The position numbers and the translations under genes are program-made. Source: Lachnospiraceae bacterium NSJ-143 (lineage in GTDB: Bacteria > Bacillota > Clostridia > Lachnospirales > Anaerotignaceae). From it: DNA of 64,000 nt. Below the pieces are notes generated by a model. The model saw nothing but the letters and a program-made list of their open reading frames with translations. It made no database searches and was not told where the DNA came from. Within the stretch, counting starts at the first letter, position 1; the number at the start of each line of letters is the position of its first letter. The stretch covers positions 372,001 to 436,000 of the forward strand of contig JALIFM010000002.1 in the NCBI GenBank assembly GCA_022867625.1, read 5' to 3'. This document shows positions 17,703 through 26,521 of this stretch, piece by piece.

Positions 17703-19195
17703 TTAATGTTCTACGCCTTTTCTTATCAATTCTTCCTGAGCTTTTATATTCTTATCATCCTCATAGAATACATGGAAATTCGGGTCGACCTTGCCTATGC
17801 CAAGGTAACGGGCCTTGTAATCCTTGAATATTTCCCAGAATTTGCCTCTCAGTATGACAAGCGCAACAAGGTTTGTAAATACAGGTATTGCAAGAACGCA
17901 GCTTACAAGTGACCAGAAAAGGTTGGCGTCGTTGCCGCTCATTGTGATATATCCAACTATAATTATGTTCATGCAAGGGAAGAGAACTTTAAATATCTGT
18001 ATAATTTTGTCTCTCAAAGAAGGTCTTTTTCTGAGAAGATGGCGTATAACTGTTACATAATATGTATACCATCCGGCTGTTGTTGTAAGTCCAAAAAGAA
18101 TAGCCATTATTCCCATGAATACTCTGCCGACCGCTCCATAGGATGTTTCAAAGGCAGCCATTGTAAGTGTAGCGCCTGTTGTGCCGTTTGACCAGACTCC
18201 TGTGCATAATACGGCTATAGCAGTAACTGAGCAAACTACAAGCGTATCAACAAAAACCTCGAAAGCACCCCAGAGACCCTGCCTTACAGGATGTACAGTA
18301 TTTGCTGAACTGTGGATAAGAGGAGATGAGCCCTGTCCGGCTTCGCTTCGTTTGAGTTGATAGAACGGTTTAAGCCTGAACGCACTGCTGTAGTGACTGT
18401 TGCGCCAACAAATCCTCCTGCTGCTGCTGAACCTGTAAAAGCATCTTTAAATATCATTCCTATTACAGCTGGTACGTTTTGAATATTTAATATTACAAGT
18501 ATAATTCCGCCAATCAGATAAGCAATACACATGATAGGTACAGCAGTTGTAGCAAATTTTGCGATACGAGGTGTTCCTTTCCATACAACGTAGAGAATAA
18601 TAATTGTATAGATAATAGTTGTTGCCATCATAGGGATACCAAAAGAATTGTTAAGCATTTCAGAAATGGTATAAGCCTGAGAACCTTGAATAAACTGAAG
18701 AATAAATCCTACGCAGAATGCTCCGCCTATTATGTAGCCTGCTTTTATACCCATTTCACGGCCTATGCCTTTTTCCATATATTCCATAGGTCCGCCGTAA
18801 TATTCGCCTTTTTCATCCTGCGAACGGTAATAACAGCCAAGAGAAGTCTCAACAAGCTTGACCATCATGCCAAAGAAAGCCCAAATCCAAAGCCAGAATA
18901 TAGCGCCTGGACCTCCAACGGCTATAGCTGAGGCTACACCGGAAATATTTCCTGCACCTACACAGCCGCCTACAGCAATGCAGACTGCCTCAAAAGGTGA
19001 TACGCTTCCGGCTTTTTTGGCATTTGACTCACTGTCTTTTATGCTTCCAGCCGTGTGCTTGAGTATATGGCCAAATTTTACAAATGGGAAAAAACCTGAC
19101 CTAACAGTAAAGTAGAAGCCTACAAGCATTACAAAGATAATAAAAGGAAGCCCCCAGAAAATGCTTTCAAGCTTAAAAATAAAATCAGCTATCAT
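17703..19195 (-). pseudogene. AGCS-family sodium/alanine symporter, frameshifted
   Basis: Amino acid carrier that couples alanine or glycine uptake to sodium. The N-terminal frame (19195 down to about 18350) carries the signature PFEAVCIAVGGCVGAGNISG and multiple membrane helices. At 18341-18350 the plus strand reads CTTCG twice in tandem. Removing one copy restores NEAGQGSSPLIHSSANT, exactly the family sequence, and the second frame then runs open to 17703 with the remaining helices. So a single 5-bp duplication splits the gene. A good GGGGGAA site precedes the ATG at 19195. It could be a real null allele, a reversible slip or an assembly error. Confidence 0.9.
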
Positions 19196-19620
19196 AAAAC
19201 TATTCCCCCAATCTTAAACTATCCTGTTATTAACAACCAAAATAACGGAAATTTACGGCGTTTTAAGTTGAGATTCGCCGTATTGTCGTTTTATGCGGCG
19301 TAAATGCATAAAACAGGTCAATGCAAATATTTGCGGTTATTATTGACCAGACAAAATTTTATTCTTTTTGGCATCACCACCTAAAATTAGATATTTTGTT
19401 ACAGTGTATAGTAAATATACATTTTTGTAAATATGGTTTTGGCATTATTGTTAAATATACCGAACAAAAAAATAAAAATATACAATATTGGTTTTTAAAT
19501 CTATGGGGAAATATCGTAAACAGATAATATTACTGATATATTAAATTGATTTTAAATGGTTATTTGGTAAACTGTATAAAAAAAGACGGAGTATTAAACG
19601 CCGCCTTTTAAATGGAGAGA
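19196..19620. other. 425-bp AT-rich gap with nested inverted repeats
   Basis: It holds the leader of the symporter gene on the minus strand. A 9-bp perfect hairpin GTTTTATGC / GCATAAAAC (19288-19296 with 19306-19314) has CGGCGTAAAT as most of its loop. Related sequence ATTTACGGCG lies at 19251-19260 and CGCCGTA at 19276-19282, so alternative pairings are possible. This suggests an operator or RNA leader, but no known riboswitch core is recognised. I see no convincing gene: a 68-codon frame at 19321-19527 has no ribosome site. Confidence 0.45.
19578..19610 (-). terminator. Terminator of the tautomerase-flavoprotein pair
   Basis: On the minus strand AAAAGGCGG (19601-19609 reversed) pairs with CCGTCTTTT (19581-19589 reversed), one G-U pair, ending in seven T. 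It lies 11 bases past the stop of the PPOX-type gene. Confidence 0.75.
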
Positions 19621-20019
19621 TTATAATATTTTTCTTTCAGGCTCCGTAAGAGAAGCTATAGTGGCAGTAATGTTTTTAAGATAAAATACAGACATGGCAG
19701 GGTTTTCAGCCGAACCGTATAGCTTTAAGAGGTCTGGCATTACCTCAAATACCTTTTTCTTGGCTTCGGTATTGCTGTCGTCTAAGACAGCTTCTCCGGT
19801 TACCCTAATAAAATGTGTGTCGGGAGCCATGGTGCAAAACTCAAGCTTTGGATTTGCCTTAATCTGGTTATATACTTTTTTATTGTTCGCTGTTACCATA
19901 TAAAACTTGTTATCAAAAACCATATGAAACCCGAAAGGGCGCACTCTGGGCTGACCGCCTTCGTTAGTAGCCAAGTAAAAAACAGGATTGTTCTTTAAAA
20001 ATTCTAATAGTTCATCCAT
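19621..20019 (-). CDS. Pyridoxamine 5'-phosphate oxidase-like flavin-binding protein
   Basis: A 132-residue split-barrel protein. MDELLEFLKNNPVFYLATN followed by GQPRVRPFGF is the typical opening of PPOX-fold proteins that bind FMN or another flavin. The substrate is unknown, and members are often unrelated to vitamin B6. A longer frame begins at 20061 inside the upstream gene; the ATG at 20019 has an AAAGGA site and the normal family N-terminus, so it is preferred. Second gene of a two-gene minus-strand unit with the tautomerase. Confidence 0.85.
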   Translation of the reverse strand: MDELLEFLKNNPVFYLATNEGGQPRVRPFGFHMVFDNKFYMVTANNKKVYNQIKANPKLEFCTMAPDTHFIRVTGEAVLDDSNTEAKKKVFEVMPDLLKLYGSAENPAMSVFYLKNITATIASLTEPERKIL

Positions 20020-20050
20020 AGTAAGCTCATCCTTTCTGTGCTTTAATATA

Positions 20051-20413
20051 TTATTTGACATCTGACAATGGTATTCCGCCTTTTACTCCCCAGTTTTCAG
20101 CTGGCTGCTCGTTTATGAATATAAATATGTTTTCTCTGTTGAAAACAGTCTTTTCCTCAAGAGACTGAACAATACTTCGGTACAGCTCGCGTTTTGTTTC
20201 TATATCTCTGCCGGAGGTCATCTGTATTTCTATAAAAATCTCGTAATTATCCTTCAGCTCAAAAAGGTCCTGGTCATATCTTATAACCCTTATATTCCGG
20301 TCAGAGGATTTAAGGGAAAGGGTATTTTTTACAGCGTTCATTACAATGTTTTTTACTGAAACAGCAGTTTCAATTTTCCATTTGTTTCCCATTTCAATTT
20401 TTACAGCGGGCAT
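20051..20413 (-). CDS. Tautomerase-superfamily protein
   Basis: 120 residues starting MPAVKIEMG. The Pro after the initiator Met is the catalytic base in 4-oxalocrotonate-tautomerase and MIF-like enzymes, and the chosen ATG (20413, eight bases after GGAGG) exposes it; a GTG at 20422 would not. Length fits the longer Tautomerase_2-like or MIF-like groups, not the ~60-residue 4-OT. The C-terminal ENWGVKGGIPLSD matches the family end. Substrate unknown. Confidence 0.8.
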   Translation of the reverse strand: MPAVKIEMGNKWKIETAVSVKNIVMNAVKNTLSLKSSDRNIRVIRYDQDLFELKDNYEIFIEIQMTSGRDIETKRELYRSIVQSLEEKTVFNRENIFIFINEQPAENWGVKGGIPLSDVK

Positions 20414-20436
20414 TTTAAGCACCTCCCTATTAATAA

Positions 20437-20465
20437 ATTTTATACCAATTTCATATTAAAGTCTA
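20437..20465 (-). promoter_or_regulatory. Sigma-A promoter for the tautomerase pair
   Basis: Read on the minus strand: TAGACT (20465-20460), 17-bp spacer, TAAAAT (20442-20437), with TGG-TATAAAA giving an alternative extended -10 two bases earlier. Confidence 0.55.
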
Positions 20466-20644
20466 TAGGTTTTTACGGCTTTAACCACATTTTAAAGATT
20501 ATGGTTTACGATATGTATTCAATGGCAATACCTGCTGTATTTTGTTTAATAAAAATAAAAAGAGAATTTTACTGTTTAAAAAAGGATTTTCAATTAAAAT
20601 GTAGTATTTATAATAAATCAGGCCGCAAAACTGGAGGTGGTTTT

Positions 20645-21649
20645 TTGCTTAGAGAGTTTCAGGAGGAATTTGAATTTTCGTCATTAAGCCGGTATGCGTC
20701 AAAGAGCCGTCTTACAAAAGGCCGGAGGGTCAGTGAGGAAAAATGCGAAATAAGGACAGATTTTCAGCGTGACCGTGACAGAATTATACATTCAAAAGCG
20801 TTCAGGCGCATGAAACATAAAACGCAGGTATTCATTTCCCCGGAGGGAGACCATTACAGGACGAGGCTTACCCATACACTGGAGGTTTCACAGATTGCAA
20901 GAACCATAGCCCGAGCCCTTAGGCTGAATGAGGACCTGACAGAGGCTATCGCACTCGGGCATGATTTAGGGCATACTCCGTTTGGGCATGCCGGAGAAAG
21001 GGCGCTTAATTTAATCTGCCCAAATGGTTTTGAACACAATGTACAGAGCCTGAGGGTTATTGACAGGCTTGAAAAGGACGGCAACGGTCTTAATCTTACA
21101 TATGAGGTGAGAAACGGCATACTAAACCACCGTACCGGAGGAAATCCACTGACGATGGAGGGTAAAATAGTAAGGCTGTCAGACAAAATAGCGTATATAA
21201 ACCATGATATTGACGATGCTCAACGTGCTGGGCTTTTAAAGGAAAGCGATATTCCAAAAGACATAATTGAGATTATAGGAAACACAAACAGTGACAGGCT
21301 TGATACCTTTATTAAAGACGTTATATTTTACAGTATGGATAAGGACAGCATACAAATGAGTCCGACAGTCAGTAATGTGATGGCGGATTTAAGAAAGTTT
21401 ATGTTTGACAATGTATATAATGACAGAAGGTCTGAGGAGGAAAGCCGTAAGGTTGAGTATATGATATCCGGACTTTTTGAATATTTTATGAAAAATTCTG
21501 GCAAAATGAAAAATGAGTTTATAAATCTTATTAATGATGGGGAAAATACTGAAACTGTTGTCTGCGATTTTATTGCCTGCATGACAGACAGGTATGCTGT
21601 AAAACTATACAGTGATACGTTTATTCCGGCTTCTTGGGGGATTTATTGA
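20645..21649 (+). CDS. dgt: dGTP triphosphohydrolase-like HD protein
   Basis: HD-superfamily metalloenzyme that removes triphosphate from deoxynucleotides. Motifs: FRRMKHKTQVF, RLTHTLEVSQIA (first His), ALGHDLGHTPFGHAGE (the HD pair) and LSDKIAYINHDIDDA (last Asp). The frame is open back to 20501, but TTG 20645 follows GGAGGTGG and gives MLREFQEEFEFSSLS, the usual N-terminus; 334 residues. In many Clostridia this gene precedes dnaG, as here, although a 266-bp gap separates them. Confidence 0.92.
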   Translation: MLREFQEEFEFSSLSRYASKSRLTKGRRVSEEKCEIRTDFQRDRDRIIHSKAFRRMKHKTQVFISPEGDHYRTRLTHTLEVSQIARTIARALRLNEDLTEAIALGHDLGHTPFGHAGERALNLICPNGFEHNVQSLRVIDRLEKDGNGLNLTYEVRNGILNHRTGGNPLTMEGKIVRLSDKIAYINHDIDDAQRAGLLKESDIPKDIIEIIGNTNSDRLDTFIKDVIFYSMDKDSIQMSPTVSNVMADLRKFMFDNVYNDRRSEEESRKVEYMISGLFEYFMKNSGKMKNEFINLINDGENTETVVCDFIACMTDRYAVKLYSDTFIPASWGIY

Positions 21650-21748
21650 ATAACGCGAATTTGCTGTTTGTTGTGTTTGCCGTATAACAGAGAGAATATT
21701 ATTGTGTAAAAAATTTCAAATTATACTTGATTTTTGAGTTCGTCAGCG

Positions 21749-21823
21749 TTTTCTACAAGAAATAGATATAATTTTTGAATATTTTTAATGAAAAAGAAGG
21801 AGTTTTGAATTTTTTGTAGAAAA
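21749..21823. repeat. 10-bp inverted repeat upstream of dnaG
   Basis: TTTTCTACAA (21749-21758) and its exact reverse complement TTGTAGAAAA (21814-21823), 55 bases apart. A TATAAT at 21767-21772 lies between the arms, without an evident -35. It may be a regulator site pair or a long-range RNA pairing in the dnaG leader. Confidence 0.45.
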
Positions 21824-21915
21824 TAATTTAAGACAGACAAATAACAAAGCCCTTTGGACTGATTAGCCAGTACAGCTGCAAAAGTATGGGTAATCTTTTA
21901 GTGAGGTGTAACAGG

Positions 21916-23706
21916 GTGTATTATCCACAGGAAATTTTAGAGGAAGTAAGGCTTAGAAATGACATTGTAGATGTTATTAAGGAATATCTGCCGCTTAAAA
22001 AGCAGGGGAGTTCTCATTTTGGCCTTTGCCCGTTCCATAATGAAAATACGCCTTCGTTTTCTGTGAGCGCTGATAAACAGCTGTATTACTGTTTTGGCTG
22101 CGGCGCAGCTGGAAACGTAATAAGCTTTATAATGCAGGTTGAAAACTGTGATTTTGTTGAGGCTGTGCAGAGACTTGCAGACAGGGCGGGTATTGTACTG
22201 CCTCAGGCTGAATATTCGCCTGAGGACGCCAGGCAGGAAAGGCTTAAAGAACGGCTTTATGAGATACATAGCGCTGCGGGAAGATTTTTTTATGGTAAGC
22301 TCAATTCACCGCAGGGAGCAAAAGCTTTGGATTATGTGAATAAAAGGCGCATAAGCGTTTCTATTCAAAAAAAATTTGGGCTTGGCTTTGCCCCAAACAG
22401 CAGGGATGAGCTTTACCGGCATTTAAAAGGAATGGGTTTTACTGTTGAAGAAATGCTTGCAAGTGGTCTGGTGATGGAAAATAAGCAGAAAAATGGGTAT
22501 CATGACAGATTTTATAACAGGCTTATGTTTCCGATTTTTGATGTCAAGGGCAGATGTATAGCGTTTGGCGGAAGGATAATGGAAAGCGGGGAGCCAAAAT
22601 ATCTCAATTCGCCTGAAACAATTATTTTCAATAAAAAGCGGAACTTATATGGTTTGAATTTCGCCAGAGCCGAAAGGAAAAAAGAAATAATAATTGTTGA
22701 AGGATATATGGACATGATAACTATATATCAGGCAGGATTTAAAAATGTGGCGGCATCTCTTGGAACAGCCTTCAGCAGTGAGCATGCTATGCTCTTAAAG
22801 AAATTTGTTTCTGATATAATACTTGTTTTTGACAGCGATGAGGCAGGGGAAAGGGCCGCTCTCAGAGCGATACCAATACTTTCAGACGGCGGATTCAGAG
22901 TAAAGGTGCTTCAGGTTCCAGACGGAAAAGACCCTGACGAGTATATAAAACATAATGGACCGCTTGAGTTTGGAAAGCTTCTTATTAACGCTGTAAGCTT
23001 TATGGAATTTCAGATTAAATGCGCAAGAAAAAAATACAGTCTCAATGATTTGGAACAGAAAATGCTTTTTACAAAGGAAGCGGCAGGTCTTATCTCAAAC
23101 CTTTCGTCACCGATAGAAAGAGATGTATATATAAAACAGGTTTCTGAAGAAACCGGGATATCAATGTCGGCGGTTGAAGAGGAAATTTATAACACTGACA
23201 AAAAGCGAAGCAGCGATTTTGAAAAAGAGTCAAAGCAGCGCAGAGTGCGCAGCTATACGACGGGAGCGCAGATTAAAACAGAAAGCCTCCATAACGCCAG
23301 AGGAGTTTTACAGGCTCAGAAAAATATAATCAGCATCTGTTGTTCAAACAGCAGCATATGCAGGAAGCTGATTGATATAGTAAGCCCTGAAGAATTCAGG
23401 GATAAAGTGTTTTGCAGCCTTTTAAAATATGTTTATGACTGCTGTTTAAGCGGAAGAAACGCTGTTCCGGCAGATGCGGTTAATATATTTGCAGACAGTG
23501 AAAGTCAGGCAAAAGCGGCAGAGGTATTTTCAGTAAAATTTGATATAGAGGATACTGAAGAGCTGGAAAAGGCGTTAAATGAGGAAATAAAACTGATAAA
23601 AAGGGTTTATCTGGATTATTTGGCTTCAAATGCGTCAAGTATTGAAGAAATACAGAAAGTTATTGAGCTTAAAAAAGAATTAGGCAGTTTTGAGTTTAAG
23701 CTATAA
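21916..23706 (+). CDS. dnaG: DNA primase
   Basis: Makes RNA primers at the replication fork. The N-terminal CHC2 zinc finger is GLCPFHNENTPSFSV with YYCFGCGAAGNV. The TOPRIM catalytic core is IIVEGYMDMITIYQAG, ASLGTAFS and LVFDSDEAGERAA; a C-terminal helicase-binding region follows. Start chosen at GTG 21916 (MYYPQEILEEVRLRND), which has GAGGTG upstream and the usual N-terminus; ATG 21886 and GTG 21901 are alternatives in frame. 596 residues. First gene of the dnaG-rpoD macromolecular synthesis pair. Confidence 0.95.
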   Translation: MYYPQEILEEVRLRNDIVDVIKEYLPLKKQGSSHFGLCPFHNENTPSFSVSADKQLYYCFGCGAAGNVISFIMQVENCDFVEAVQRLADRAGIVLPQAEYSPEDARQERLKERLYEIHSAAGRFFYGKLNSPQGAKALDYVNKRRISVSIQKKFGLGFAPNSRDELYRHLKGMGFTVEEMLASGLVMENKQKNGYHDRFYNRLMFPIFDVKGRCIAFGGRIMESGEPKYLNSPETIIFNKKRNLYGLNFARAERKKEIIIVEGYMDMITIYQAGFKNVAASLGTAFSSEHAMLLKKFVSDIILVFDSDEAGERAALRAIPILSDGGFRVKVLQVPDGKDPDEYIKHNGPLEFGKLLINAVSFMEFQIKCARKKYSLNDLEQKMLFTKEAAGLISNLSSPIERDVYIKQVSEETGISMSAVEEEIYNTDKKRSSDFEKESKQRRVRSYTTGAQIKTESLHNARGVLQAQKNIISICCSNSSICRKLIDIVSPEEFRDKVFCSLLKYVYDCCLSGRNAVPADAVNIFADSESQAKAAEVFSVKFDIEDTEELEKALNEEIKLIKRVYLDYLASNASSIEEIQKVIELKKELGSFEFKL

Positions 23707-23766
23707 GTTTTTGCCGCTTAAAACGGCTTGTAATATGTAGTAAGGGGAATCGAAAGGAAGGTTCAA

Positions 23767-24840
23767 ATGAAAGCAGGAGACGAAGCACTACTTCTTACTC
23801 GCCTTAAAGAACTTGTTGCTATGGCGAAAAGAAAAAAGAATGTACTCGAATATAAGGAAATTATGGATTATCTGGGGGAAATTGAGTTAGAGCCAGACCA
23901 GATTGACAAGGTTTACGAATATTTTGAGGCACAAGGTATTGATGTTCTTGGAATTGTTGACATGGAAGAGGACATTGAAAAAGAGATAGACATTTCACTT
24001 CCTGAGGGAATAAATATCGACGACCCTGTACGTATGTATCTTAAGGAAATAGGCAAAGTCCCGCTTTTAAGCGCTGATGAGGAGATTGAGCTGGCAAAAA
24101 GAATGGAAGAAGGCGATGAATACGCCAAGAAAAAGCTTGCTGAAGCAAACCTTCGTCTCGTTGTAAGTATAGCCAAAAGATATGTTGGAAGAGGAATGCT
24201 TTTTCTTGACCTTATTCAGGAGGGAAACCTTGGACTGATAAAGGCGGTTGAAAAATTTGATTATAATAAAGGCTATAAATTCAGTACGTACGCGACATGG
24301 TGGATAAGACAGGCCATAACAAGAGCTATTGCGGACCAGGCAAGAACAATAAGAATACCTGTCCATATGGTTGAGACTATAAATAAGCTTATTAGGATTT
24401 CAAGACAGCTTATTCAGGAATTAGGCCGTGAGCCTTCTGCCGAGGAGCTGGCACAGGAAATGCTTATGCCGGTTGACAAGGTTCGAGAGATTATGAAAAT
24501 AGCTCAGGAGCCTGTGTCGCTTGAAACGCCAATTGGTGAGGAGGAAGACAGCCATTTAGGTGATTTTATACCTGATGACGATATACCGGCACCGGCTGAG
24601 GCCGCTGCCTATACTCTTTTGCAGGAACAGCTGAAGGAGGTTCTCAATACCCTTACCGACAGGGAAAAGAAGGTATTGAGGCTGAGATTTGGATTGGATG
24701 ACGGAAGGGCCAGAACTCTTGAGGAAGTAGGAAGGGAATTTAAGGTAACACGTGAAAGAATAAGGCAGATTGAGGCAAAAGCTCTGAGAAAGCTCAGGCA
24801 TCCAAGCAGGAGCAAAAAGTTGAAGGATTTTATTGAATAA
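23767..24840 (+). CDS. rpoD: Primary sigma factor, RpoD/SigA
   Basis: Housekeeping sigma-70 factor, 357 residues, the compact Firmicute form. Region 1.1 is about 1-80. Region 1.2 contains [16 protein letters not shown]. Region 2 is [17 protein letters not shown] through [17 protein letters not shown], which covers core binding and -10 recognition. Region 4 has the -35 helix-turn-helix in [29 protein letters not shown] precedes the ATG. The strong TTGACA-N17-TAAAAT promoters found in this window fit recognition by this protein. Confidence 0.97.
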   Translation: MKAGDEALLLTRLKELVAMAKRKKNVLEYKEIMDYLGEIELEPDQIDKVYEYFEAQGIDVLGIVDMEEDIEKEIDISLPEGINIDDPVRMYLKEIGKVPLLSADEEIELAKRMEEGDEYAKKKLAEANLRLVVSIAKRYVGRGMLFLDLIQEGNLGLIKAVEKFDYNKGYKFSTYATWWIRQAITRAIADQARTIRIPVHMVETINKLIRISRQLIQELGREPSAEELAQEMLMPVDKVREIMKIAQEPVSLETPIGEEEDSHLGDFIPDDDIPAPAEAAAYTLLQEQLKEVLNTLTDREKKVLRLRFGLDDGRARTLEEVGREFKVTRERIRQIEAKALRKLRHPSRSKKLKDFIE

Positions 24841-24847
24841 TATGTGT

Positions 24848-24884
24848 GGCTGCCTGAGCTTTTTGCTCCGGCAGCCTGTTTTAG
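24848..24884 (+). terminator. Terminator after rpoD
   Basis: GGCTGCC and GGCAGCC (24848-24854 with 24870-24876) enclose a second GAGC/GCTC pairing, with T-rich loop and TGTTTT after. The gene after it may need another promoter. Confidence 0.8.
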
Positions 24885-24917
24885 AAATTGGAAAATATAT
24901 CAAAAGGAGTGAATATA

Positions 24918-25829
24918 ATGAAAAAGATATTTTTAACTGTAATGCTTATCTGTACTATGGCATTTTCAACTGTGGCTACAGCATACGCCGGCGTTAAGGT
25001 TCAGGCTGGTACAAGACAGGTTCAGGCTGACGATATATTGGTTAAGGAAGCAGCTCCGGGAGCGCTTAAAAAAGGGAAAAATATATACTTAAGGTGCAAA
25101 TATGTGTCTTTTGAGGACGGAATTACATATGAGCTTGTTTCTGGTGACGCTAAAATAGAAAAGGTAACGTCAGAAGACGGGCTGATTACAATTAAGATAA
25201 AGTCTGAGTCGAATAAAGAGCCGGCTGTTATAAGGCTCAGCAACGTGAAAATGTACCTTGACGGCTCTCTTGCAGAAGGCGATTATCCATTGGAGCTTAT
25301 AACAGAAGAAAGCGATAAGTTCCCTGATAATGCCTTTGGGCAGTCTTATGATTCTGAAAGCAGTGGGTTTGATGATAAATTTATAGTGTTTGACGAGTCA
25401 TTCTTTACCGTAGAAGGTTCAGCAAATATGGCTAATGCTTCTGATAATGATACTGCCGGTATTTCTGAAATCTCAGTTGGCACTGGGGAGGAAAATGAAT
25501 CCGGGTCATATATAAATGAAAGCAGCTATGTTATGCTTCCTGTCAGATTTATATCTGAGGCGTTAAATGACAGTGCAGTTGTATCATGGGACGATACAAC
25601 AAAAACAGTTAATATTATGATGGGCCAGAGGACGATGGCTTTTACTGTTGGAAAATCAACTATGAATGTAAACGGAAATGATATACCTCTTGTTACTCCA
25701 ATGGAAATAAAAGATGAGAGAGCGTTTCTCAGTTTGAGGGATTTGGGATACGCTATGGGCATAAGTGAAGACAAAATATACTGGGATGATGAGACTAAAA
25801 CAGCATATTTGAATTATAAAGGTGAGTAA
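24918..25829 (+). CDS. Secreted protein with a copper amine oxidase-like stalk domain
   Basis: 303 residues. The signal peptide (about 1-26) ends near ATAYAG. A middle beta-rich domain (about 30-130) and a Ser/Asp-rich linker lead to a C-terminal domain of the PF07833 type: VMLPVRFISEALN, VSWDDTTKTVNI and FLSLRDLGYAMG with IYWDDETKTAYLNY. Such domains are non-catalytic surface modules in Firmicutes. ATG 24918 follows AAAAGGAGTG. The gene sits between rpoD and trmK, normally adjacent, so it looks like an insertion into a conserved operon. Confidence 0.85.
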   Translation: MKKIFLTVMLICTMAFSTVATAYAGVKVQAGTRQVQADDILVKEAAPGALKKGKNIYLRCKYVSFEDGITYELVSGDAKIEKVTSEDGLITIKIKSESNKEPAVIRLSNVKMYLDGSLAEGDYPLELITEESDKFPDNAFGQSYDSESSGFDDKFIVFDESFFTVEGSANMANASDNDTAGISEISVGTGEENESGSYINESSYVMLPVRFISEALNDSAVVSWDDTTKTVNIMMGQRTMAFTVGKSTMNVNGNDIPLVTPMEIKDERAFLSLRDLGYAMGISEDKIYWDDETKTAYLNYKGE

Positions 25830-25831
25830 AT

Positions 25832-26521
25832 ATGGAAATTTCCCAAAGGCTGAAAACTGTGGCCGGGTTTGTAAAGTATAAAACTATAGCTGATATAGGC
25901 ACTGACCATGGGTATATACCATGTTATCTGGCTTTAAATGAAAAAATAACAAGAGCCATAGCGTGTGACATTAATGACGGACCGCTTGGTAAAGCAAGGG
26001 AAAATGTAAAAGCCAACGGTCTTGATGAGATTATTGAAACAAGACTGGGACCGGGGCTTCTGCCTTTGCATAAGTCAGAGGCCGAGACAGTTATAATAGC
26101 AGGCATGGGCGGAATACTGATATGTGATATACTTTTTGAAGGCATGGATATACTGGGCGGAGTAAAACAGCTTATTGTTCAGCCGCAGAGAGATGTATAT
26201 AGAGTACGTAAGTTTCTGCACAAAATCGGGTTTATGATAGAAGATGAGGAAATGGTATATGAGGCCGGAAAGTTTTACAATATCATAAGCGCTGTTAGGG
26301 GAAGCGAAAGGTACTCTGATGAAATTTCTTATATTTTCGGAAAAAGGCTTATGGAAAAAAAATCCGCTGTCCTTTATATGTATTTAAATGCTGAAATTGA
26401 AAAGTATAGCAGTATATTGAACAGCACTTCCGTCAGGCCGGAAAATTCAGCCGGACTGGAAAAAATTCGAGTGAATATGGCTTTGTCTCAGGAGGTATTA
26501 AAGAGGTATGAAGCTGATTGA
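25832..26521 (+). CDS. trmK: tRNA (adenine22-N1)-methyltransferase
   Basis: S-adenosylmethionine-dependent enzyme that makes m1A22 in tRNA. 229 residues. SAM site IADIGTDHGYIPCYLA, then ACDINDGPLGKARENV and the catalytic-region IIAGMGGILICDIL. It follows the stalk gene by two bases and overlaps nif3 by 14 bases, the usual partner order after rpoD in Firmicutes. Confidence 0.93.
   Translation: MEISQRLKTVAGFVKYKTIADIGTDHGYIPCYLALNEKITRAIACDINDGPLGKARENVKANGLDEIIETRLGPGLLPLHKSEAETVIIAGMGGILICDILFEGMDILGGVKQLIVQPQRDVYRVRKFLHKIGFMIEDEEMVYEAGKFYNIISAVRGSERYSDEISYIFGKRLMEKKSAVLYMYLNAEIEKYSSILNSTSVRPENSAGLEKIRVNMALSQEVLKRYEAD

Noticed and set aside
17703-18161. A separate 152-residue membrane protein gene
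   Set aside because: Its frame continues upstream to the 5-bp duplication and matches the C-terminal half of the AGCS symporter, so it is part of one broken gene.
19321-19527. 68-codon plus-strand frame in the symporter leader
   Set aside because: No ribosome site, AT-driven composition, no recognisable motif, and it opposes the direction of the neighbouring unit.
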